From Ahaetulla prasina (Eukaryota; Chordata; Lepidosauria; Squamata; Colubridae): 64,000 nucleotides of DNA. The notes under the pieces are model-generated. The model searched no databases. It was not told the DNA's origin and saw only the letters and a program-made list of their open reading frames with translations. The translations under genes and the position numbers were made by a program. This document shows, piece after piece, positions 54,561-64,000 of this stretch (positions within the stretch are counted from its first letter, which is position 1; the number at the start of each line of letters is the position of its first letter). The stretch is from positions 227,772,794 to 227,836,793 of the forward strand of contig NC_080540.1 in the NCBI RefSeq assembly GCF_028640845.1, given 5' to 3'.

Positions 54561-54792
54561 ACAGGTAGTTCTTGTTTAGCATCTGCCTTGTTTAGTGACT
54601 GCTCACAATTATAAAATTGATGAAAAGGTAACTTTATGACCAGTCCTTACATTTACAACCTTCTCAAGTTTGTAAAGCAAAAAAAAAAAGTAAGTAAGAT
54701 CATAAGCATAGTTGTGGTTTTACTTAGTGACCACTTTGCTAAGTGACTGAGTTGCTGGTCCCCATTGTGGTAATTAAATGAGGACCACCCGT
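54561..54792. mobile_element. MITE related to the 'aggtagtcctcgacttac' family
   Basis: The ends 'acaggtagttcttgtttagc' and 'aaatgaggaccacccgt' are inverted. Two further complementary phrases ('gtttagtgactgctcac', 'gtgaccactttgctaagtgac') lie inside. The shorter length and different centre suggest a sub-family. Confidence 0.55.
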
Positions 54793-55308
54793 GGTAGATA
54801 TTTGAATGCTTTTTAAGGGGTGAAGAATGTTTTGAATGGCATGGTATGTTGGTATGTAGTGTTTTGTCTTTATAGAAGGGAATCAGTATCATGCGCTGTA
54901 TTGTACTACAACACTTTATTCTGTTTTCATAAATTCTGGGTTGCTTTTAAGGAGGTACACAGCAGAAATTTATTTGTAGGCAGAGTGGACTTTGGTGACA
55001 AAGACTATATTAGATTAAATTTGAGTATGTTATGAAATTTCTTCTGAGATATATTCTTTTTTCTTAAAGAATACTTTGCTTTGGTATCTTTTTAAATGTT
55101 CTTGTTTCTATATTTTGTATATTACCAATTATCAATCAGTCAATCATTTGTCAATACAATTGCCAGGTGTTGGGTGTGACTCAATTGCACGTAACTGTTC
55201 TTACACACTAACATTAGGCAGGCTACCCATTTTTAAAATATGTGTGAATTATGCAACTACAAAAAGTATGTCGAAGATTTTTCTTAAATTCATCTGGTTC
55301 ACCTTATT
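54793..55308. other. unassigned DNA
   Basis: Nothing recognised up to the target duplication of the composite insertion. Confidence 0.4.
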
Positions 55309-55321
55309 AAAATTATGGATT

Positions 55322-55930
55322 TTTTTTTTTTTATTTATTTATTTATTTATTATTCAAATTTTTATACCACCCTATCTCCCGAAGGACTCAGGGCGGTTTA
55401 CAGCCTTATAAAACATAGAAAACATAAGAATAAATACAAGTTAAAACAACATTTAAAAAACTTATTACATTAGGCCAAATTTAAAACTATTGTTAAAATA
55501 ATACAAAACCCCATTTAAAACTAATTTTAAAACTAAACTCTAGGCCAGCCCCGCACAAATAAATAGATGTGTCTTAAGCTCGCGGCGGAAGGTTTGAAGG
55601 TCAGGAAGTTGGCACAGTCCTGGGGGGAGCTCGTTCCAGAGAAAGCCCTTCTCCTGGGTGTCGCCAGTTGGCACTGCCTGGCGGACGGCACCCTAAGGAG
55701 TCCCTCTCTGTGGGAGCGTACGGGTCGGTGGGAGGTAGTCAATGGCAGCAGGCGGTCCCGTAAATAACCCGGCCCTATGCCATGGAGCGCTTTAAAGATG
55801 GTAACCAAAACCTTGAAGCGCACCCGAGAGGCCACAGGTAGCCAGTGCAGTCTGCGCAGGAGAGGTGTCACATGGGAGCCACGAGGAGCTCCCTCTATTA
55901 CCCACGCAGCTGCATTCTGAACCAACTGTT
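55322..55930 (-). pseudogene. LINE E: ORF2 C-terminal remnant and 3' UTR
   Basis: The stem-loop is at 55367-55396 and the family stop region near 55541-55560. The C-terminal ORF is readable from LVQNAAAWVIEGAPRG through LRRLHWLPV to LRVPSARQC. A deletion of roughly 17 bases near 55636 removes the 'gtgggggctcccac' segment present in the other copies and shifts the frame. An altered frame continues to 55533. Confidence 0.8.
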
Positions 55931-56221
55931 TGGTGTTGGAAGTGCTTCCAACTGAAGTGCTTCCATGACAAAAGGATTTGCCAGTGATATCACTGTTGCC
56001 CATGAGATGCCCACTTGGGGGCTCTTTTCATGTCCCCATGATGTTGCCTACTGAAGTGGTACCATTAATCTACTTGTGGTAGCCTGCTTTCAAATGGCTG
56101 GTTGGCAGGAGCTGGAACATGTGATGGGAGCTTACCCTACTCCATGACATTGATGGGTCTTGAATGTAAGCCTGACAATTGACAGCCCAGCACTCCAACC
56201 TTGTGACTGACAGAGCTCCTC
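55931..56221 (-). repeat. diverged Sauria-SINE-like segment
   Basis: 'ctgaagtggtacc', 'atctacttg', 'ctttcaaatggctggttggcaggagctgg' and 'gggagcttaccct' align in order with the Sauria-type SINE at 45209-45481, at about two thirds identity by eye. It forms the 5' side of the composite insertion. Confidence 0.55.
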
Positions 56222-56234
56222 AAAATTATGGATT

Positions 56235-59200
56235 GTAGGTATTGATACTGTTTTGATTAGATTTAAATAGATTTTTTGTACTAAAACGGATAAATAAAAT
56301 TTAAATGAATTATTTTTGTAATAAAAATTAGAAAGAAATTCTTTAAAATTTAAAGAATCTAATCCTAAAAATGTATCACAGTAGTTAAATAGGATAGAAA
56401 ATGCATATTGTTCCAGTGTAGCCTAATGTCAGTGATGTATTACAGACATTTTTAGAAATGCTGCTAAACTTGCTTTGTTTACATGCTCTATTTTATTTGG
56501 CCACTGTTAAGATTTTCTTCTTCTCCAGCATGTATTTAAATGCACACCTCTGTTTTGTCTAGAACTATCTTATACAACCTGTCACTTCTAAATGTATTGA
56601 AGCTAAAATTTCTGAACTATATGATCTCTATTTGATGGGTTAATTTGTTTTGTGTGGATTGAAAATTAAATGTTTTAAACCTGGGGATATTTTATGTAAT
56701 GGTTTTTTTGTTTTAATTTTTATGCAGTGCCTAGAGCAACATTTATGAATGGGTGGCTATAGTAAATTGTTTAAATAAATACATTAAAGAAATAAACTTT
56801 GAAATTTGTACTGCAACACATCTAAAGGTTGCCAGGTTAGGGAAGATTGATGGACACAGAAAAATATGCTACGTTTCAGTTGTATGTAAATATATTCATA
56901 CATGAATATGGAAGGAGATTTCTTATTTTTGTATCCTAAGTTAAAACACCTCATATGCTTTAAATTGCAAAACATCATTGTCTCAACAGTTTATATTAAA
57001 CTTCAGATTATAAATCCTATGACTATTTAAGAGCAATTGTTTCTGCTATAATTACAAATTCCAAAATTTTAATTCTTTTGTTCAGTCACATGGGGAAAAT
57101 AATATTATAATCTGTCAGAGTTCAACTTTGTGTATCGTCACTTGAATATAAAATGAACAACCCCCTCATCAGAAATGTAAATTCTAAACATTTTAGTCTT
57201 GAAAGAAAAGACAACTGACCTCTCACTAAGTTCAGTTCTAGTGTTTTCATTGTTAAATTAAAAAACAAAACTATATATGTATACCTTATTGCCCCTGAAG
57301 AATCTTGATGACAATGATTTTGACCTTTTCTCTAGTTTTGTAGTCAATCTAGTGGTCTTGATAATTTCTTTAATAATGAGAGAAATAAACATACAGTTTG
57401 CAAAACATTTTAAACTGACCAATTTTGAATTCAGAGCATCTCACTTTTAGGGCAAATGCCCAATTTCAATTGTGTTTTGAGTTTTAAAAGAACTCTTTCA
57501 GCCCTTTTTACAGTATTTACATCCAGTTTGTTAATTGAAACAGCTGAATTGGATGCTTCAGATTCAAAATGGATTGTTTCCAGTTCACTTTGCATATATC
57601 AAAAGCTGTGCATCAAAAGCAAAAGTATTTTGAGATTTGTGATATTGTTCATCTTTTAAATAATCTGACTTCGATAAATTTTAACTTTGCATCTTGTGCT
57701 TAAGTTGTAAACTGAGCCTGCTAAAAGCTATTAAACTTTACAAGTCAATTGCACACATATCCAGTGCCAGTTTACAAAATTTTAAATCTGATTGTCACAG
57801 CAGTTTAGTGAAGTTTAGTGAAAAAAAGCAAGCCACAATGAATAAATAAAGACCTCCCTGCCCAAAATATATGATGTGCCCTGATTAATTTAATTGTTTT
57901 TTCTAACTACATATTAAGAGGGCCAGTAATTAGAATCTGCAGAAAACTCTTCATGTAGTCAATGCAAAAGTACCACCCTTAGTACTAAAGAATTATAAAA
58001 ATACAACATTGAGTTCTCTATATGCTTGAAAGAACAGAACAGCAATATTAATGTGTGGATTAGAACAAATGAAGAATCAGGGTATCTTTGTAAAAATGTA
58101 AAGAAGATTATCATTAATAAAAATCACATATTCCAATTTTAATTTTCTATTCCCAGTAAATAAAACTATTTCAGCAGTATATTTAAGAATAAATTTAGGA
58201 TTGGAGAGAAGCTTTTACAGCAATCTATATTGGTATGAAACAAAACAGCACATTTCCCTCAAAAGGCCTTAAAAATGATGATTTAGAAGAAATTGTTCAG
58301 CATTTAAGTTGACAGATTGTGAGTGAATGTTGATACCACAGTGAACTAAAGCAAACTTTCATTTAAATGTCAGTGTATGTTTTTTAAAATTCAAGTTCCA
58401 TGTCAAAGGAATTGAAGCTTATATTAAGAACCCCAAATGCATTTTTCAATTATCAATAGAACAATTAGTCTTGTTTAAACATAATGGGAGAAACTTACTG
58501 AAAACTGCATGTTTGCATTTAAGATGCATATTTTTCCAGCGTATACAGTCATTGATAGATGGCTTTATTTATAGCATTTAAGCAACAGAGTTATGAACAG
58601 TATTTGTACAAGTGTTCCCAGGTGCAGTTTAGCTCTATAGTTTGAAAATCAGGATTATGTGGAAAGACTCTAGTTTTCTTCAGCCTGTGAGGACAGATGG
58701 CTGCTTTAAACAGGTGTTACTTTTATTTCTTGTGTTGGGATTTCCAGTGGCTCACAAAAGGGCCATCCAAAGCATATGGCTTCTTCTATATTTTTCAGCA
58801 GCAAAACATAAGTTTATGTTTTGCTTTTCTTTATGTTCTTCTTTCCTCAGAACATTTTACTCCAAATTGAATATTTTACTAATCTGAAACCTCCTGGTAC
58901 ATTTTTATATATCTCTTCCTAATCCTTTTAGGAGGATTTTTTTTAATGAAAAGGATTGCTTTTTTTGGAGTGGGGATAGGGGAGAAGTTGTTTAACAGAG
59001 TTTCAATTTGTATAAATAAAAGTAATTAAAATAATCTGCTTTTAAAGTAACAGTTGCATCTCCCATTAACATTCATTTTTATATAAAATAATTATATTAA
59101 AGGCATGTTGCTCTAGGATTGGATTAATGTTAAAAAACTTTTAATATTCTAGATTTTACATAATTATTTTGGAATAAGAACATTATTTTTTTAAAAGTTT

Positions 59201-59777
59201 CTAAGATAGTAGTTAACGTTGGTTTTGTCACTACTGCTTTTTCAGTGATTAAAGTCCCATTATATTAGATATACTTCTGCATAACAGATAGCCAACTTGA
59301 CACAGTTGTGAATCTGCAGGACTTATTTTTAGAATCAGCTGTTTCAATTTATTTTAAAAAATCTTGTAGTTTATAGTAATTTAGATGAGGCTGAAGAAAA
59401 ATGACTAAATACATATTAAAGGAGTAAATTGTATTGGCTCCATATACCAGTATAACAAGCAGCTGGAAAATTGTAGCCTGTTTTTAAGTTGTCATTGATA
59501 CTGCAGACTTTGCTTAGAGAAGACAGGCTAACATGAATGTGATAATATAATAACTAACTCTAGTTTGTAATAAGTACATGATTTCTTTGTCCTATAGTTT
59601 ATATAACTCAGAAAACAAATAACTTTTGGACCTTTCTATATATATTTCTTATATTAAAATGTATTTCTTCAGGAAGATATTGAGTGGTTTGTTTAAATAT
59701 TTTTATGGGAGAATTTCAGTTCACTTCTATATGAATTTATGCAATTTGTCTCATTTAAATGGGATATACTTCTAAGT
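56235..59777. other. long AT-rich stretch, no recognised feature
   Basis: A segment at 56725-56790 ('gggtggctatagtaaattg', then AAATAAATA) may be an old LINE tail. No exon, RNA gene or named repeat can be supported over 3.5 kb; if a gene starts at 48.6 kb, this is probably intronic. Confidence 0.35.
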
Positions 59778-60202
59778 ACAGATATTCCTTGACTTATATT
59801 CACAATGTAGCATAGAATTTCAGTCAGAGGTTGTTGTGGTCATAAGTTGAGACGCCATGTGACCAGACTTGATTTCATGATCATTTTAAGTCACTGGTTG
59901 CTAAGCAAATCACATAATTGTTAAGTGAGCAATGTGATTGTTAAGCAAATCCAGCATATTCAAAGGTTTTTTTTGCCATTTTCTGTTGGAAAATTGTACA
60001 ATTGCAAATTGTGGTCAGTTGGTTTTAGGATATTGTAATTAGTCATAAATGTGAGCCAGGTGCCAAGCACCTGCTAGCATCATATGATCTGCTGTGTGTA
60101 TAGCAGCCATAGCTTTGAGGACTGGCTGTAAGTAGCTTTTTTGAGGTCCATAGTAACTTTGAACAGTTGCTAAGCTCCTGGTTATTAAGCAAGGTCTACC
60201 AG
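59778..60202. mobile_element. MITE of the 'aggtagtcctcgacttac' family, diverged
   Basis: The ends 'acagatattccttgacttat' and 'ttaagcaaggtctaccagt' are inverted. Internal 'ggtcataagttgagacgcc' and 'gttgctaagcaaatcac' phrases fit the family. Confidence 0.6.
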
Positions 60203-60849
60203 TAAAAATTGTGTAAGGTTGTAGCATTTATATTAGTTATAATTGTTTTATTATTTTAATTTATGCTTTAATTTTGATTGAGTGGTGGCATATTAGAATT
60301 GGTTCTTACATGAACCTTCATCTCTACTGCAATGTAATAATTGTGCTTTTGATTTCCCTATGAATTTATACATGACTATGCATTATATAATTCCCATGAA
60401 AGAGCTGATCGGATGCAAATTTTGCTTTTTTTCCTTTTCCAAAATTGATCAAATAGGTGATTATCTGGATTTTAAATCTCTGCCTAGAAATATGTCTCAG
60501 TAATTCTTCAATATTATAAATGTGCTTGAAATTATAGCAAAGTAGTCAGATCGTATTCTTCAGTCATGTCAGCTCTTGCATGGGGAATTATTTCACTGTA
60601 CATCGTCATTTATAGGCAAAATCAAAAGCACGATTATTGTATTGTAATAGGAATGAAGGTTCATGTAAGAACCAATTTTAATATACTACCACTCATTAAT
60701 CAAAATTAAACTTTCGTTACCTTCCCTTAATCATGATTATAAGCCAAGGCATAAATCAAAATGTAAGATGGAAATGCTATTATGATATAACTGAAATCCA
60801 TTGTGCACTCATTCCATATACAATCAGCAAATGAGCAGCCAAGAAAATA
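60203..60849. other. unassigned AT-rich DNA with a distant inverted repeat
   Basis: 'ggttcttacatgaaccttcat' (about 60301-60321) reappears inverted at about 60652-60673 ('atgaaggttcatgtaagaacc'), with weaker complementarity outside, so this may be a 370-bp fold-back element with AT-rich content. I could not define its ends. Confidence 0.35.
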
Positions 60850-61085
60850 CCATAGCAATAGCAATAGCACTTACACTTATATACAGCTCCACAGTGCCTT
60901 ATCGCACTCTGAGCGGTTTATAAATGTCAGCATAGTGCCCCCATCAATCTGGGTGCTCATTTTACTGACCTCAGAAAGATGGGAGGCTGAGTCAACCTTG
61001 AGCCCATCAGGATCGCACACCAGCAGGCTGTGGGCAGAGTTAGCCTGCAATATAGCATTTCTAACCAGCGTGCCACCGGGCCGCC
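60850..61085 (-). repeat. tRNA-derived SINE with (GCTATT)n tail
   Basis: On the minus strand the head at 61085 reads 'ggcggcccggtggcacgctgg' (A-box region), followed by a B-box-like 'gtgcgatcctgatgg', the body 'ggttgactcagcctcccatc' and 'taaaccgctcagagtgcg', and a 'gctattgctattgctat' tail. I remember this as one of the commonest SINEs in snake genomes. It is too diverged for a functional tRNA. Confidence 0.65.
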
Positions 61086-63588
61086 ATACTTTTCTCATAT
61101 GAGTAATTCATTTTGGAAGACAAACAGCAGAGAATTGCAGGTTTTTAATTTCTCAGCAGCCCAACAAAATCATAATCTGCCTATTTTGACAGGAAAAAAG
61201 AAATGCTGGATTTCCATTCTAGTTATAATAGTCATTAGTTTGCTTATAAGACCAGCATAAAGTACCTATAAATGGTAGGTTAAAAAAAACTAAAAGATTC
61301 AAAACTTGCTATGGTAATGAAAAATTCCTCCAGAATCTAGAACAGAATGGAGCAGCCTGTGGGCTGAATTTAGCTTTGAATCCTGCTTAATTCATGCCAC
61401 TGAATTTTTATGGTGCAGTTATGAAAAATTAATGGTATAGTTTCTTGCTTTTTTGAAGCAGAACAAAATAAACTATGATGTGGATCCTACAACAGACTTA
61501 ATACTTGATTTAATCAACTGGAAGGAGGGCAGAAAATCCTGCCCCCAATCACTGTACATATTTATTCTCTTCTATTATTACAGAATTTCTAACCAGTCAT
61601 TTAGAATAACAATTATACCAATGTATACAGTTTAAAAATACTAGGATTTCCCCCACAAAACAGTTAGTGGTAACTGCTCAGAAACAGGAAGCAAGATTCC
61701 AGCCAAGTAAATTTCAGGAATGGATTTTCTAGCTTTCTTATACTTTCTTCTTCAGAATTTTTTGGGGAAATACAGTCTGGCTGAACAGGCTCCTATGTCA
61801 CTTCTATCTTCCAAGAATCCTTCTTTCAAGACAGTTAATAATTCTGTGATGGGTCTGTGGGGATTGGAAAGAGTCTCCTGAAGTACCGGTAATTTTATGA
61901 TATGGGCTTCTCTAAGTAAGCTTCCTTCCTTTTCCTGGCCTCACCTACAAATGTCTTCCCCAATGAAATGTGACCTCCAGTTAGGAAAAACTGGTCTAAG
62001 TTGACTACGTAGCACATAAAATATTTGTATCCCTGTCCATGTGAAGGAGATAAAGAATGTCCCAAGATATATGATCCTATGTTCAATGTTTCTCTGTGTG
62101 GATCAGTTCCTTAATAAAAAAAAAGGGGGGGGGTGTTTCACAGCAAAACTAAGTTCTTTCCTCTGGTTTTGATGTATCAGGAAAATGGGCTGGAAAATAT
62201 AGCAAATGCGCACACACATAAAAGCAGAATGTGATGGCAAATCAATATATATTTAAGTGATGGAGGATTGAGAGTATTTATTTACAGTGCTTATAATCTT
62301 CCCCTGAAGGATTCAGCAAACAACAACCCAGAACATAAAAATAATCAGAAAACCACTAATCAAAATGTCTAAGAAAAAGAAAAGGCCTTAAAAAAATGGC
62401 TTCAGTCAGATCATTTGGGGCCGAAGTTTCACTGAAAAAAAGAGTAGATTTTACTTGTCTGCATGTGGGGGTGACAAGTTTTTCAAGGGCAGGTGTGATC
62501 CTAGTATGGGAGTTTTGATGGAAAGGGCCTTTAGATACTTAAATAAGTAAAAATGAAGGAAGTTTACAGTAACAATCTAACTCAAGACTCCATTCCCAGG
62601 GGCTGGAAAGACACTTGAGGAAAGAGGTGCCCAGTCTACTCTACATATACCAGACCAAATATCCTGAGGAGATGTGCATTTTTGTCCTCCTGCTTGCAGA
62701 AGCTGCAGGGCTTCCTCTTTACATTGCCTGATGAAGATACTGACCAAGGGGATTTTGTACCTTAGGGATAAGCAGCATCAAGAAGGTCATTTAAACCATC
62801 ATCTGTGCGCTAGTATGCCTTATCACTTAATTTTGTTAACCCCCTCTCCTGCCAAGAGCTGTTTATGCATTGTAGCAGCAGCTTGGCCTGCTTCGGGAAT
62901 CTTACAGTACTATTAGGTAGCGACATAGTTTGCCTGGTGCTGCCAATAATCATAAGGACTATTGCACTATGCCTACAGAAATGTTCCCAGTATTGATTTG
63001 GAGCAGAGAATTTAAACTTTTTTCATCTCATGGCACAAATTTCATAAGTTGGACCCTCTGGGTTATGAAACTGAAATTCTGTGATATCACTGGTTACACG
63101 AGAAAGGTAGTCCATTCCTGGTGATGTCACAAGAGGTAGGTTTCTGATTGATGCAGTACACCTGTGGACATTTCACAGCACAGCAATACACTGCAGCACA
63201 GAGGTTGAAAGCTGCTGATTTACAGTTTCTTCCCCTGTTAACCCATGTCTTGCAATGGCTACAGCGGAAAACAAATATTCAAGATAAACCTGGAGGGCAT
63301 ATTTGCTAGGGTGTTCTCACTTCATAAGAGGGGTGTGGCCTGTTGATTTTTTCAATACTACCATTACCAGCTATGGAATGATATTTAGGAAGTGGCAATG
63401 TCTTCTAGTTTAAAGGTTGCTAACATAGGCAATTAGGTTGTCTGGGTTAGCAGTCAGCAATGATGGCAATCAAATTGTTTATAACCTGCCTGTATTTTAT
63501 ACAACTCAAAGAATATAGTGTACATCTGCCTCCTATTTTCTCCACAACAACCTGGGTGGAGCTAAAAATCACTCATAGTTCATTTCAT
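61086..63588. other. unassigned DNA, with a SINE fragment at the end
   Basis: A poly-A/poly-G run lies near 62117-62133. The sequence near 63520-63555 ('ctcctattttctccacaacaacctgg') resembles the body of the SINE at 37040. No coding region is supported. Confidence 0.35.
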
Positions 63589-64000
63589 GGGCCAGGGATA
63601 GGGGTTACTCCTCTGCCCTGGTCCTATTAGACCTCTCAGCGGCTTTTGATACCATCGACCATGGTATCCTGCTGCGCCGGTTGGAGGGGTTGGGAGTGAG
63701 AGGCACCGTTTATCGGTGGTTCTCCTCCTACCTCTCTGATCGGACGCAGACGGTGTTGACAGGGGGGCAGAGATCGACTCCAAGGTGCCTCATGTGTGGG
63801 GTGCCGCAGGGGTCGATTCTCTCACCCCTCCTGTTCAACATCTATATGAAGCCGCTGGGTGAGATCATCAGTGGCTTTGGGGTGAGATACCAACTGTACG
63901 CTGATGACACCCAGCTGTACTTTTCCACCCCGGGCCACCCCAGTGAAGCTGTCGAAGTGCTGTCCCGGTGTCTGGAAGCCGTACGGGTCTGGATGGGGAG
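63589..64000 (+). pseudogene. LINE F: RT palm of the LINE A family, cut by window end
   Basis: The frame (starting ARDRGYSSALVLLDLSAAF at 63591) is open to the window edge and contains CGVPQGSILSPLL and YADD at 63897-63908. LINE homology begins abruptly near 63589 in the sequence corresponding to palm motif A, so the copy is 5'-truncated close to where LINE B is. The C-terminal part and tail should lie to the right, outside the window. Confidence 0.85.

Larger units (their letters stand above)
55309..56234 (-). mobile_element. composite LINE E/SINE insertion with 13-bp TSD
   Basis: AAAATTATGGATT is repeated exactly at 55309-55321 and 56222-56234. Everything between looks like one retrotransposition product in minus orientation: poly-T/(TTTA)n tail directly after the left duplication, LINE E 3' end up to about 55930, then Sauria-SINE-like sequence to 56221. 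The junction lies inside the RT ORF of the LINE. It may be a template-switch chimera or a copy of an already chimeric source transcript. Confidence 0.65.

Noticed and set aside
60850..61085. tRNA gene
   Set aside because: A- and B-box-like parts belong to a degenerate SINE head; no cloverleaf with intact stems can be drawn.

Overview
The window looks like nuclear DNA of a squamate reptile, most likely a snake. It is AT-rich and full of retroelement and DNA-transposon families that I know from snake and lizard genomes: one APE-type LINE family of the CR1/L2 group, Rex1-like and BovB/RTE-like LINE relics, CR1 3' ends, Sauria-type SINEs, small non-autonomous hAT elements and fold-back MITEs. Family names come from remembered similarity; no database search was run. 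No bacterial gene, CRISPR array, rRNA or convincing tRNA gene is present, and I recognise no complete host protein-coding gene.

Layout. Positions 1-4670 are AT-rich DNA with a BovB-like relic and two hAT elements with 8-bp target duplications. A Ty3/Gypsy LTR retrotransposon fills 4679-9233. It has 190-bp LTRs with one difference, a GTTAG target duplication, a primer site that I believe matches tRNA-Ser(GCU), gag, protease, RT, RNase H and integrase, but four reading-frame lesions. Positions 9240-19740 are mostly unassigned, with hAT/MITE copies, a Rex1-like relic (17811-18385) and CR1 ends. Positions 20047 to about 24750 hold a near full-length LINE on the minus strand (LINE A); a shorter copy of the same family (LINE B) lies at 26868-28252. 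Positions 28300-47150 are a broad repeat-studded stretch with LINE copies C and D, a second Rex1-like relic, SINEs and further hAT elements.

About 47,480-49,040 is a GC-rich CpG island with GC boxes, an ETS-type site and an AAGATGGCGGC element. A GTGAAT splice donor at 48,945 suggests a mostly non-coding first exon of a plus-strand gene. If so, 49-64 kb may be its first intron: AT-rich, poorer in repeats near the island, with a chimeric LINE/SINE insertion at 55.3-56.2 kb. Another copy of the LINE family (F) runs off the right edge.

The functional coding material is therefore parasitic. The LINE encodes an endonuclease and RT, and its 3' stem-loop recurs in five copies here. The Gypsy element carries a full pol set split by lesions. 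The SINEs, hAT elements and MITEs carry no proteins and would depend on enzymes supplied from elsewhere.
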